From the IMG/VR virus record IMGVR_UViG_3300049255_000612, positions 1 to 64,000 of that record: a DNA stretch of 64,000 bases. One strand, 5' to 3'. The notes below the pieces were generated by a model. The model searched no databases, was not told the DNA's origin, and saw only the letters and a program-made list of their open reading frames with translations. Shown piece after piece: positions 1 to 9,300 of the stretch. Source of the stretch: a virus. The translations under genes and the position numbers were made by a program. Position 1 is the first letter of the stretch, and each line of letters begins with the position of its first letter.

Positions 1-396
1 CTATAATAGCACGTTACTGTTTGTTAAAAACGTGTCATTCCTACCAGTCACGCTTTTCCATTTGATAAGCTCGGTAAGCAGCGAGTCTGCGGGGCGCTGC
101 CCCAACGTGGAGCGATATTTCGATCCATCTGCATTACGAACCTCATATCCTTTGTGCGTGGCTGAAAGCAACGTATCAAGAAAGATTGCCGCAAGAAATG
201 TCGCATGCAGAGGATCAAGTCCAAGAATTTTTATTTTCGCGGGAAACAGTATGTCTACACGCGCATAGCAAAAGTGACTACCACTTTTATCTACAGGCTC
301 GGGGTGGCTAATTTCCGCCTCGATCATTTTTGTAGTTCCGTCACTGAAGTTATACAGTTGCGTCGAAGTTTTTATGCCCGTAGGTTGGTCTATCAC
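1..396 (-). CDS. Hypothetical protein, last gene of a four-gene leftward cluster
   Basis: A complete 131-aa reading frame whose TAG stop lies at the very edge of the window. I do not recognise the family. The protein is soluble with mixed alpha/beta character and has no signal peptide or membrane segment. Its start overlaps the stop of the upstream secreted-protein gene by four bases (ATGA), so the two are probably translationally coupled. A small cytoplasmic protein paired with a secreted one would fit an effector/immunity or chaperone pair, but nothing in the sequence proves that. Confidence 0.6.
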   Translation of the reverse strand: MIDQPTGIKTSTQLYNFSDGTTKMIEAEISHPEPVDKSGSHFCYARVDILFPAKIKILGLDPLHATFLAAIFLDTLLSATHKGYEVRNADGSKYRSTLGQRPADSLLTELIKWKSVTGRNDTFLTNSNVLL

Positions 397-929
397 TTTT
401 CACCTCGATGTTTTTCTGCATAATCGATAGATGCGAATGCATACGCCTCGAAAATTTCTGCAAGGCGCATATCAATCGCTCGCAGGGAATATTCGGTTGG
501 AGAAGTGCTACTTGCGCCTGCCCGCTCAACGTATGGAGTAACGTATTGTCCGTTCGACGTCACCATCGATATTTGCGTCGGCACTTTTTTATTGCCGACA
601 TACGTAACTGTCATTACTGCCGAATTCTGTCCCACTATCTGTGTGATCCTCTGCCCTCTATCGCGTGAAACTGTGTAGCCAAAGCCATTGTCTGCGGTTG
701 CATATGCCAGCAGATTTTCACGAGAATATTTGTAGGCAACTCCAACTCCCGCTATCTGTGAGCGCACTAGCAGTCGATCTTTGTTGTAGGTAAGCTGAAC
801 TGTGTTTCCGTCTTCGTCTTGGCCGGATACCACTATGTCATCGCCGGTATCAGCCCCAACTGGTGTAGCTAAGGTGTAGAACGTCATGCTCATTAACGCC
901 ACCAACACCATTTTTCTCGGTTTGATCAA
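393..929 (-). CDS. Hypothetical secreted protein
   Basis: 178 aa with a clear N-terminal signal peptide: basic residues (KPRK), a hydrophobic core (MVLVALMSMTFYTLA) and an Ala-rich cleavage region ending near residue 26 (VGA/D). The mature part is rich in beta-strand-type sequence (NTVQLTYNKDRLLVRSQ, MTVTYVGNKKVPTQIS), a pattern resembling Rhs/YD-type strands, but I cannot assign it to that family. It is coupled by ATGA overlaps to the gene on either side. Likely periplasmic or exported; function unknown. Confidence 0.6.
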   Translation of the reverse strand: MIKPRKMVLVALMSMTFYTLATPVGADTGDDIVVSGQDEDGNTVQLTYNKDRLLVRSQIAGVGVAYKYSRENLLAYATADNGFGYTVSRDRGQRITQIVGQNSAVMTVTYVGNKKVPTQISMVTSNGQYVTPYVERAGASSTSPTEYSLRAIDMRLAEIFEAYAFASIDYAEKHRGEK

Positions 930-1270
930 TCGCCACTCCCCAAATAATTGCAGTCATTTACACATATAAATTTCCTGCCCTGTCTGCGTTCGTCCAAAAT
1001 TTTTCTCAAAACCACTTCTGCCATTTGAGCAAGTGCCGCGGCCTGGGCAATTGAATTCGGTAATTTTTCCCAGTCGTCGCACGCAACAGGATCGTCCAGC
1101 AATGCGTTAAGAATGCGCAGCCAGGTTTCCGCTCCCAGGTTACCTCCTGATTCAGCCGTTTTTTTAAACCGATCCCTCCATGCCTTCAAATATCGAAGTG
1201 AAAGCGGCTCATCCTTCGGCGCACGGTAACTTGTTGGAACAATCCGAATAATTTCACGCGTCTCGCTCAT
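926..1270 (-). CDS. Hypothetical protein
   Basis: 114 aa from the ATG; a GTG nine bases upstream in frame is an alternative start and neither has a strong ribosome-binding site. The product looks like a small helical soluble protein (AWRDRFKKTAE, LAQMAEVVLRKILDERRQ). I see no known domain. Its stop overlaps the start of the secreted protein by ATGA, which places it in the same transcription unit. Confidence 0.55.
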   Translation of the reverse strand: MSETREIIRIVPTSYRAPKDEPLSLRYLKAWRDRFKKTAESGGNLGAETWLRILNALLDDPVACDDWEKLPNSIAQAAALAQMAEVVLRKILDERRQGRKFICVNDCNYLGSGD

Positions 1271-1303
1271 TACATGCACGGCTCTGGCGACAACGGGTTT
1301 TGC

Positions 1304-1885
1304 TCAGATAAAGCGAGAGCGCATATAAGGCGAGCGCTCTGCCAAATCTCGAACTTGATCTGTGACACGAACGGTCGCTTTATCGGTGGAAGTTTTCGCG
1401 ACTGCGCCACTGTACAGCGTGTATGTGGCGGAAACCTTGCTTCCTGTATTCGCTCTGAAAATTTCAATATCACCAGTTTCAGAAATGACGCAATCCAATC
1501 CTGCGGCTTTACAAAACCCCTTAACCATTTGGGCTATCGAAAGAGCGTTGCGAAAGTAGATTTTCGACGAAGGAAAAAAAGTGTCGGAGTACGGATTGCC
1601 CTTTATGTGAATGGATACGTCAGAGATGCTGCTTACGGCATCCTTCAAATCCTCCAAAGTGATATACGCCTCAAATGGTGGCTGGAAGATCACTTCTCCA
1701 AATTCCTTCGGTGTGGCCTGCCAAAATTTCGCACCATGTTCATTCGAGAAAATAAACTCCAACAGCATAGTTGGATTGATAAAGACAACTGGCATAGGCT
1801 TGTGGGGAGATGCAGTTGATTGGCAAGTTTGCGCGTCAAATATTCTGTGATCACCGATAAGCAAATCTTTTTTAATGTCATTCAT
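1304..1885 (-). CDS. Hypothetical protein, first gene of the left cluster
   Basis: 193 aa, soluble, no recognisable motif. It contains alternating hydrophobic stretches (MPVVFINPTMLLEFIF; EAYITLEDLKDAVSSI) suggesting an alpha/beta fold. It is the promoter-proximal gene of the four-gene leftward cluster; a possible -10 (TATAAC) lies about 20 bases upstream of the ATG on the coding strand but no convincing -35 was found. Base composition here is visibly more AT-rich than the prophage to the right, as for the rest of the left flank. Function unknown. Confidence 0.6.
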   Translation of the reverse strand: MNDIKKDLLIGDHRIFDAQTCQSTASPHKPMPVVFINPTMLLEFIFSNEHGAKFWQATPKEFGEVIFQPPFEAYITLEDLKDAVSSISDVSIHIKGNPYSDTFFPSSKIYFRNALSIAQMVKGFCKAAGLDCVISETGDIEIFRANTGSKVSATYTLYSGAVAKTSTDKATVRVTDQVRDLAERSPYMRSRFI

Positions 1886-2066
1886 AGAATTAAGATTTCT
1901 GTTATAGTTAAAATGAACCAGTCCCCATTTCTTTCGTGCTGCTTACCTACTTGAGTATTGGATTGTCAACTGCGAGACAGTCGAACAACAATGGGGTAAA
2001 TTATTTGGAGCTTTTCAGTTTTTTTTGTAGACTGGCAGGTTTCCCCATTTTTGCGACTGGGCTTTC

Positions 2067-3095
2067 ATGCTGGATTTCGGCAAATACGATTTGATAATCG
2101 ACGCGCGGAGCGAGCGCGAGTTTCAAGAAGACCATATTCCCGGCGCGGTGAATTTACCCGTCGCAAATACAGATGAATATGCTGAAGTCGGCACTCTCCA
2201 TCGAACTGACAAGATGGCGGCGTACAAGATCGGCGTTGAATATTCGCTGAAAAATATTGCGCGACATCTCGCCGAAACAATCTCCAAATACGACAACGAC
2301 ACGAAAATTCTGGTTTACTGCTTTCGCGGTGGAAAGCGAAGCAAGTTGTGGTTTGATAATTTGGAGACAATTGGCTACGACGTTGATAGGCTCAAGGGCG
2401 GCTGGAAGGCTTATCGTCACTGGGTCAATGACAACCTGACGATCCTTCCCACACAGTTTTGCTATCGTGTTCTGTATGGCCCAACTGGGTGCGGCAAGAC
2501 ACGCTTACTGAAAGCAATCGAATCCGCTGGTGGACAAGTGCTTGAATTGGAAGGCTTGGCTAGGCACAACGGCTCTGTGCTTGGCGCAATTCCGGGCGTG
2601 GAACAGCCAAGCCAAAAGTATTTCGATTCTTTGCTGAATGCGCGTCTACGACAATTCGACACAAACCGTCCGGTTTGGATCGAATCTGAAAGCAAGAAGA
2701 TCGGGAGAGTTCAATTGCCAGAGGCATTGCTTTCGACAATGCGACTTGGATCACCAATCCGAATTGAAGCCTCGATGAATGATCGAGTGCAGCTTTGGCG
2801 TGAGGACTATCGCCATTTTGAAGAAGACCCCCAAGCCATGCTTGAACAATTGAAACACCTTCGCCAATTTGTCGGCGGCGAAGAATTCACAGTGTGGCAA
2901 GAACTGGCAGACCGGCACGCAATGCCCGAACTATTTGAGCGGCTAATGAAGAACCACTATGATCCATCATATCGTCGTTCAATACTGCGGCATTATCCTA
3001 AAATCGACAATTCGCACATGATGGAACTACACGACCTTTCACCGGCGGGCCTGAAATGGTCAGCCGAAAATTTACTGAAGACTTTCGAGAGATGA
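2067..3095 (+). CDS. mnmH: tRNA 2-selenouridine synthase (MnmH/SelU)
   Basis: 342 aa. MnmH replaces sulfur with selenium at the wobble 2-thiouridine of Lys, Glu and Gln tRNAs, using selenophosphate and a geranylated intermediate. An N-terminal rhodanese domain (IIDARSEREF, PGAVNLPV) carries the catalytic Cys85 in the motif VYCFRGGKRS. A C-terminal P-loop domain begins with GPTGCGKT at about residue 138, followed by the family signatures LELEGLARHNGSVLG, QPSQKYFDS, ESESKKIG and HYDPSYRRS. Length is in the lower part of the usual range (about 340-370). No good Shine-Dalgarno is visible before the ATG. selD and selA are not in the window, so selenium supply must be encoded elsewhere. The 3' end overlaps the convergent hydroxylase gene by 24 bases. 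Confidence 0.93.
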   Translation: MLDFGKYDLIIDARSEREFQEDHIPGAVNLPVANTDEYAEVGTLHRTDKMAAYKIGVEYSLKNIARHLAETISKYDNDTKILVYCFRGGKRSKLWFDNLETIGYDVDRLKGGWKAYRHWVNDNLTILPTQFCYRVLYGPTGCGKTRLLKAIESAGGQVLELEGLARHNGSVLGAIPGVEQPSQKYFDSLLNARLRQFDTNRPVWIESESKKIGRVQLPEALLSTMRLGSPIRIEASMNDRVQLWREDYRHFEEDPQAMLEQLKHLRQFVGGEEFTVWQELADRHAMPELFERLMKNHYDPSYRRSILRHYPKIDNSHMMELHDLSPAGLKWSAENLLKTFER

Positions 3096-4217
3096 TCTGA
3101 ATCTGTCTTTCGACGGTTTCCGCGCTATCGAACGGGCGAGCACTCCTGACCCTATGCAATTCGCCTGATTCTCTAACGAGTCGCGCAACTCTACGTTGTC
3201 TAGCCAAGTCGTAAGCCTACACGACATGATTCGGTTAAATAGTCTTGGAACGAGAGCGACGAGGAACATGATGGGATACCCTGCTGGCAGGGTTAATCCA
3301 CCTTGAATTCCTGTAAGTTTGTAATAAGGTAGGCCGATCTTCATGTGATGCTGCGCATGAAACGCATGATTCAATGTGACACAAGCCTGCATCCAACATC
3401 CGTCATCCCAGGAATAGCCAAAATCGCCCAGTTCTGGCGTATCGCGTTCCGACAATCCCCAGTGTTGGAGATATGTAATTCCTTGAATAGTAAAGGCGGT
3501 ACCGACAATCTCGAATCCGTATATTGCCAGCCCTATCCAGCCTGCAAAGTAATAAAAACAAAGTGCAACGAAGAGAGTGATTGAAGATTTATGCAAGAGG
3601 CGATTTGACCACCATTTCTTGCCCAAACGACGCAAACGGCTGGCCTCATATTCCGAAGCATTGCGATGGGAGCGCCAATAACGCATCCACGCGTATTGAT
3701 AGATCGATTCCCCTGGAATAGCTGCGTCGCCGTCGATAGCATGGCCGCTTCGCGCGTGATGGCTCAAATGTTCCTCAGCAAAATGGAAGTACCCAACCGT
3801 CGCATCCATCAAAACGCCCAACGATCTATCATTGGCCGTGCGTGTGTGGATCAACTCATGGGCAATTGCCGTGTTTAGTGAGCAAATGATCCACAATCCC
3901 ATCGCGAAACCGAAGTAACCCAATGCGCTCATTCGCACTGTCGCCAAAAGCCAGATTGCCCAAACAAGGGTGACGAACCATCCCAAGACATACAACCTGG
4001 GAACGGCATGCAGATATATTTCAAGCCACTTTGACATCTGGCTGTTGGGCGGGGATTTGTCGTTTCCGACGAAGGATCGAACCAGCGGCAACACTACAAA
4101 AAAGACAACTACCGAAAGCCAAGGAAAATTCAGATATGTGCCAACAACAAGCGCAAGTTGTGGCACCAATGAGAGTAAATATCCGGCATTTTTAACCGCC
4201 GTGCTTTCCATCTTCAT
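3072..4217 (-). CDS. AlkB-type integral-membrane diiron hydroxylase (alkane 1-monooxygenase family)
   Basis: 381 aa. Members of this family insert oxygen into the terminal carbon of alkanes or related hydrophobic substrates with electrons from rubredoxin. The sequence shows several hydrophobic transmembrane segments and the family's histidine boxes in order: HELIH near residue 119, EEHLSHHARSGH near 147, LQHWGLSERD near 250, and LNHAFHAQHHM near 280. No rubredoxin or rubredoxin reductase gene lies nearby, so the electron donor is unknown, and the substrate could be something other than an alkane (xylene monooxygenase and fatty acid hydroxylases share the fold). The downstream regulator gene is on the same strand with a 21-base gap to this gene's start. 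Confidence 0.87.
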   Translation of the reverse strand: MKMESTAVKNAGYLLSLVPQLALVVGTYLNFPWLSVVVFFVVLPLVRSFVGNDKSPPNSQMSKWLEIYLHAVPRLYVLGWFVTLVWAIWLLATVRMSALGYFGFAMGLWIICSLNTAIAHELIHTRTANDRSLGVLMDATVGYFHFAEEHLSHHARSGHAIDGDAAIPGESIYQYAWMRYWRSHRNASEYEASRLRRLGKKWWSNRLLHKSSITLFVALCFYYFAGWIGLAIYGFEIVGTAFTIQGITYLQHWGLSERDTPELGDFGYSWDDGCWMQACVTLNHAFHAQHHMKIGLPYYKLTGIQGGLTLPAGYPIMFLVALVPRLFNRIMSCRLTTWLDNVELRDSLENQANCIGSGVLARSIARKPSKDRFRSSLESLQ

Positions 4218-4238
4218 GCGTCCCCTCCAGCGATGGGG

Positions 4239-5048
4239 TTAGCCTAGCAATCCAACTGCATCAGCTTCGGACACCGCCCTTTCAATACGTTCGACGTTAA
4301 ATTTTTCTTTGATCGAATTCAGCTTCCGATATGCGGCACCGATTTTAATATCAAAGTGGGCAGCAATTTCGGCAGCGCCGCTTCCTTTTTTTGACAACTG
4401 AAGTATTTCGACTTCTTCCTCGACCAAGCTGAACCTTCTCATCGCTTGGCTTTTTAGCCGATTAATCCACCACAACAAAAGTTCAAGACCGAGTGCGCCA
4501 AACTGTACACGATTCTTGAGCAAAATGGGTTCACCGATTTCTTGCTCAAGTTCCGAGCCTATGTATAGCAGCCCCATTCGCTTGCTTGCAGCCATGCTTG
4601 TGTGCGTCGGCACCACAAGGCCACTTCTGAAACCATGTTGAGCACTGACCCTCATAATTTCAGCCTGTCCACTTGTCTGAACTTTTACCTTGGAGCCGAC
4701 AATTGGCGCAGTGTTTGACCGAGCATACTCGAAGAATGGATCATTCAGCATCCAATTTCGCTTTTTATATATTGCGCACAATTCGGCGCTACATCCAATA
4801 AAAAAGCGATAGCTGCCGTCGATAGCAATACTTGCTTCACTTTCTGCGGGCAAAGATGTAGTATAGACGTACCAATTTGCGCCAAGCATTTCTACAATTT
4901 TTTTAGTTAGTTCAAGTGCCTCCTGCTCAGTCGTACAATGAGCAAGTTCACCTATCGCTTCGATAGCATCCATTAGATTCAAATTCTCTCTGATTTTCCC
5001 TGCATCTTGTCTTACGAACCTAAATAGAGGTTTTGTGCATCGACGCAT
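4239..5048 (-). CDS. LuxR-family transcriptional regulator with autoinducer-binding-type domain
   Basis: 269 aa. The N-terminal two thirds resemble the acyl-homoserine-lactone binding domain: WYVYTT, FFIGCSAELCAIY, NDPFFEYA and a following GFRSGLVVPTH segment that matches the family's Gly-Phe-x-x-G pattern. The C-terminal segment (EEEVEILQLSKKGSGAAEIAAHFDIKIGAAYRKLNSIKEKFNV) is a LuxR/GerE helix-turn-helix. No luxI-type synthase is in the window, so it may be a LuxR solo. It lies upstream of, and reads in the same direction as, the hydroxylase gene and may control it. The start could instead be an internal ATG near 4973. Confidence 0.82.
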   Translation of the reverse strand: MRRCTKPLFRFVRQDAGKIRENLNLMDAIEAIGELAHCTTEQEALELTKKIVEMLGANWYVYTTSLPAESEASIAIDGSYRFFIGCSAELCAIYKKRNWMLNDPFFEYARSNTAPIVGSKVKVQTSGQAEIMRVSAQHGFRSGLVVPTHTSMAASKRMGLLYIGSELEQEIGEPILLKNRVQFGALGLELLLWWINRLKSQAMRRFSLVEEEVEILQLSKKGSGAAEIAAHFDIKIGAAYRKLNSIKEKFNVERIERAVSEADAVGLLG

Positions 5049-5123
5049 TGCCAGGGATAGTTATTGACCTTCTTAGTTATTCCTCTCTTTGAATTAATGG
5101 AATAGATGAATTAATACACATCA

Positions 5124-5402
5124 CTAATATATTTCTTCGTCTTCGTCACAGGCATAGAACATGGGTTTGCCACACCCGCTGCACTTGCTGCGGATTGCCG
5201 CGACGCGCTCGCTATGATCCGCATTTTTTGGTGTTACCACGTAGGCACCATGTTCACAGTGCTCGCATACGACGAGCGTTAATTGGAATAGCCCTGAACA
5301 ATTCTCGCACTCAACTTCGTGCAACTCATCTTTCGCCAAAAGTTCCCAATCGTCTTCGTATTCCTTATTGCAATGGGGGCAGCAATAATCCGTATTCTCC
5401 AT
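5124..5402 (-). CDS. Small zinc-ribbon protein
   Basis: 92 aa with four CxxC pairs in order: CPHC, CENC, CEHC and CSGC, enough to bind two zinc ions in rubredoxin-like ribbons. The rest is acidic and ends in a run of Asp/Glu. The family is not recognised; small ribbons of this kind occur both in phages and in chromosomal genes. It stands alone, 75 bases downstream of the start of the LuxR-type gene and in the same direction. Whether it belongs to the host or to the edge of the prophage cannot be told. Confidence 0.7.
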   Translation of the reverse strand: MENTDYCCPHCNKEYEDDWELLAKDELHEVECENCSGLFQLTLVVCEHCEHGAYVVTPKNADHSERVAAIRSKCSGCGKPMFYACDEDEEIY

Positions 5403-5628
5403 CTGACTTCCTCAATTTTTTTGATACCCGCATTGAAATATACAAGCCGGGAAACAATGGTCAGCAAAACGTTTTCCTGCAAAACGCCACGCATCACACC
5501 TTTCGTGGCCGATTTTGTCAAGATGATGAACGTATCAGCCTTGCCGTCTTGCTAATTTCATTGAAGTGATCAGAGGAGTTGCCTCAACGCAATTCCCCAT
5601 CCACTAGTGACATCTATTCCATTCATGA

Positions 5629-5690
5629 AATGACACTTATACAAGTCATTTCCACCCAATGTACCACGAAAAACAATAATGACACTTATT
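5629..5690 (+). promoter_or_regulatory. Duplicated 12-bp sequence, candidate operator of the adjacent XRE regulator
   Basis: AATGACACTTAT occurs twice, 49 bp apart, in the otherwise gene-free 350-bp interval before the XRE gene. The first copy continues as ACAAGTCATT, so that AATGAC and GTCATT form inverted arms around ten bases, like a dimer-binding site. A weaker relative (AGTGACATCTAT) lies just upstream. The arrangement fits autoregulation by the small HTH protein that follows. The rest of the interval 5403-5750 shows no gene that I can support. Confidence 0.45.
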
Positions 5691-5750
5691 CAGGGTCGTC
5701 TTATAGAGGGCTGATATCTAACATCGTCGGCTTTGGGTGTTGCGAATTCG

Positions 5751-5981
5751 ATGGAAACTGTTGAACAGCTTTGCCAAGCATTTGGCAAGAATCTGGCTAA
5801 GATCAGAAAGCGCCAGGGCTGGACACAGCTAAATTTGGCAAACGAAAGTGGCCTCGCCAGAAGCTATATCGGCGATATCGAGCGTGGCATCCGCAATCCC
5901 TCCCTATTCAATATCTGCAAACTTGCAGATACATTGCATATTGACGTAATCGAATTGATGCAATTTCGGAAAAAAGACTGA
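5751..5981 (+). CDS. XRE-family small HTH regulator
   Basis: 76 aa from the ATG; nearly the whole protein is one helix-turn-helix domain (FGKNLAKIRKRQGWTQLNLANESGLARSYIGDIERGIRNPSL), the size and layout of controller (C) proteins of restriction-modification systems and of small phage or plasmid repressors. No restriction or methylase gene is adjacent, although two methylase-like domains occur in the giant proteins to the right. It sits 14 bases from the end of the convergent leftmost phage gene, so it may be the last host gene or a prophage-end gene. Confidence 0.8.
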   Translation: METVEQLCQAFGKNLAKIRKRQGWTQLNLANESGLARSYIGDIERGIRNPSLFNICKLADTLHIDVIELMQFRKKD

Positions 5982-5995
5982 AGCCCCTAGCAGAC

Positions 5996-6358
5996 CTAGT
6001 AAAACGTCTTCGCCCAAACGTTTTTTAAGCCCTGACCAATGCCCTTGTATCCCGCCATCATTTCATCAAGCGATGGCTTGGACGACATGCTGTCTGTGCT
6101 AGTCAATCCTAGCGCTTTCGCTGCCGTGTACGCCGGTATTGCCAACGCCAGCGAAATCGGCGCTAGGACTGGATTACTTTCTGTCCATTCGCGCGCAAAT
6201 GCCTGATGCTCCGCTGGCGCCAGCGCATTTTGTGCGTTCTGATTGCCGTCCGCTTGGTCGCGCATTCGATACAAGTCTGCATGCGACATATTGCCCAGGT
6301 CGGTAGTGCTGATATTGCCCGACACGCCTCCCGGCGTGCCGATTACTTGATCTGCCAT
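5996..6358 (-). CDS. Phage protein of unknown function, distal gene of the late region
   Basis: 120 aa. Starts MADQVIGTPGGVSG, followed by a helical segment (SHADLYRMRDQAD) and a hydrophobic Ala/Pro-rich stretch (APISLALAIPAYTAAKALGL) that could contact a membrane. It begins two bases after the stop of the first giant gene and is the last leftward gene of the prophage. Its position next to internal-virion genes suggests a small ejection or structural protein; the family is not recognised with certainty. Confidence 0.7.
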   Translation of the reverse strand: MADQVIGTPGGVSGNISTTDLGNMSHADLYRMRDQADGNQNAQNALAPAEHQAFAREWTESNPVLAPISLALAIPAYTAAKALGLTSTDSMSSKPSLDEMMAGYKGIGQGLKNVWAKTFY

Positions 6359-6360
6359 GT

Positions 6361-9300
6361 TTATACCTCAGAAAGTTCGCGATGGACTGCCGCTTTCAAC
6401 GCCTTCGGCGCGGTCTTTTGCGTGCGATCCAATGCTGACATCCGCATTTCCTGCACGCGCTTTACCACGGCAGGCATGCTGATGATGATCGGCGTGTCCG
6501 GGTTCTTTGCATTCCAGTCGTCGCGCATCTTGCGCGCATCGTTGACCATTTCCTTGTCGCCGGATGCCAAGCCTTGCGCCCATTGTTCCTGAATCTCTTT
6601 CGATGCCATCTTGGTCTGCCCCACGACATCGCGGGCCTGTTCGTCGGCATCCTTGACGCGATCGGTACTGTTGGGCTGGAAGCCGATCATCTTCATTACG
6701 GATTCGGTCGGCATAACGGCATTGACCTTGTAGCCGCGATCATCGCGATAGATTCCGGTATTGAGCATATCGGCCCCCTTCTGGATGTTGCGCAACGATG
6801 CTGGTAACAAGTCGCTCGCTGCGTCCAATACCTTGCCATCGGCCAGCTTGTTGCCTGAATCGAAGGCGCGCTTGGCAAGGTCTGCAACCGGGCCAAAGAC
6901 ATCAGCGACATCGCTTGCATGCGAATCCTTCTTGACCAGAAAGCCAGTGCCGGGAACCAGTTTGCCAAGGCCAAAACGACCGGCCACGTCAATCGGCACA
7001 CCTGGCAGTCCAGACAGGCCATGCAAGGCAACATCAGAGCCATCCTGCCCCAAGGCATTGATCAGGAATTCCTGCTTTTCGCGCTTGCTGCTGAAGTTAT
7101 AACCCATGCGCTGCAAGATGCCGTCGATGACATCTTCCGCATCCTGTTCAAACGGCAAACCGTTCACACCACCGAGCAACATCAGGACAGCGGCCATCGT
7201 CATCGCACCTTTTCGTCCAGCAGTGCGTTCCGGCGATCCCGGTTCACCCGCCGTCGCCATACGTGACAGCAATTCCAAGTTGCTGATGCTAAATTGCTTG
7301 AAGGTCATCGCCAAGCCGCCGATAGTTGTGCGTCCCCATGTTGGCTTATTACCGGCGTTATAGACGCCTTGTGTGGCGGATACGGCATCGGCGGCGAACT
7401 TTTCGGGATTCGCAATACCTTCTTCAATCGCAGTCTTATATGCGGCAATGAAGGTGACCCGGCGATTGGTCAACTCGGCCATTGAGAACAACTTACCCCA
7501 ACCGAGCGATATTTTCGACATGGTATTGCCGATTGCGGCCTTGGTATCACCGAATTTCGTGCCGTCGCCAGATTGCAATACGCCCTTGCCGTTGGCCTGC
7601 GCTTTCAACTGGTGAATTTCCTGCGGCGACACAATGCCCTCATCAGTCGCCCACTTCATCGCGGCATCCAGCTTGGCGTCGCCGGTTGTTTTCTTGCCAG
7701 CCAAACGCACCGCATCTAGCATACGCGCTGCCGATTTTCCTACCCCGCCGTATTGACTCAAATAGGGGAAGGCCATCGTGAAAGGCTGCGTCAAGTTGAC
7801 CATTGCCGACGCGACCGAACCGCCCAGGTATTGCGCGAACATCAAACCGCCCAAGGCAGAACCACCACCCTGCGGATTCTTGATATGTTCGGCCAGATTG
7901 ACGGCAGCATCCTTTAATTCGCCATGATGCTTTGGAATCGCCTCGATCGCGTCGTTCAATTCGCCCATGTGGGCATTCATGGCGGTCAACTTGGAATTGG
8001 AATACAGGAAGCCAGCCAGCACGCGCCCTGAATCCTCGCTGAAGCCAGCGATACCCTTACGCTGGATCAGGCGTTTCATGGCGCTGCGATTGTTCTTCGC
8101 CAGCTTCAAATACGCTTGATAAGCTTCGTTGCCCGCCGCATCGTTGTTGTCCAAGCCAAGCATCGCGCCAAACAATTCAACGGTTTCCGGCGATACGCCT
8201 TGGAACAACTTATACGACTCTTTCGACATCGTACCGTGCGTGATCGTTGCATGCGGGTAGTTGGCACGCATTTGCCGTGCCATCTTTGCGGCTTCGGCCT
8301 TGTCTTCAAACATGCCAAAGTATTTTTCTTCACCACCTTGCGACACATAGACCGTGTAATCGCCGTAGCGGGACAGTGGCGCATAACCGCGATCGATCAA
8401 GTTTTGCGCTTTGTCGGATTTGGCAATCATTTGGCTTGCCGTCTCCAAGTGCGAGTTTGCGCGATCTGGATTGCTCTTTGCCAGTTCCATGAAATGATCA
8501 CGCAGCATTTCGCCCGCCTTATCAACGCTTCCGGTAGCCATTGTCGCATCGAGCATGCCCTCAGCGTCTTGACCGCCAAATTTCACCATGTCGCTGATTG
8601 CAAGATTCCTGATGCTGCGGTCTGTCGCCGCGCGGAACTCTTGATACATGCCGATTTGTTTGTCGTTCAGGCCGAAAATCGAGCGCAGTTCTTCCGGCTT
8701 CCAGACGATACCGCCTTGCAGCTCCGATTGCTCGAAACGGTCATTAATCGTGCTGTCATATTCGTCCTTTGGCAGCGCGAGCCAGCGCTTGTTTTGATCG
8801 TCGTCAATTGTCGCCTTGCGCAGCAGAACTTGGGCTTTCTGCGCGACTGACAAGGTTTTTGCAGCTTCTTCCATGTCAGCCAGCTTCAACGGCTTACCAT
8901 CTATGCCACGCGCCCAGGTCAACGTCCCTTCAAAGATGGGCGCGGCGATCGCCTTGGTATCGGCTGGAGACAATGGCGACTTCCTCCAGATATCGGACAT
9001 TTGCTCCAGCTTCGGAATGATCGTCGGTGCGAGGTCTGCCGCTTCATTGGCGTATGTCGAAACGTCACCAATGAAATTCTGCACGCGATCGTAGACCGCC
9101 TTGAACAACGGGCTGCGTGCGGCGAGGTTGTATTGCGTGCCGATGGTCTTATGCCACCAGTTCAGCTTACCGGCATCGTTGAATAGGTCACCAATGACAT
9201 AATCAGCAGGCAAGCGTACCTCTTTGATGCTATTCCCGGCTTGGGTCAGAGCGTCGCCTAACGACCGTTTGTAGAGGTTACGGTCGGACGAAAAGTCGCC

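Noticed and set aside
5579-5764. 61-codon rightward frame before the XRE gene
   Set aside because: Not an ATG start, no coding-like composition, and it overlaps the duplicated operator-like sequence.
8116-8850. A 244-codon rightward open frame
   Set aside because: Opposite-strand shadow of the PLxRFG region of the giant protein, whose reading is clear.
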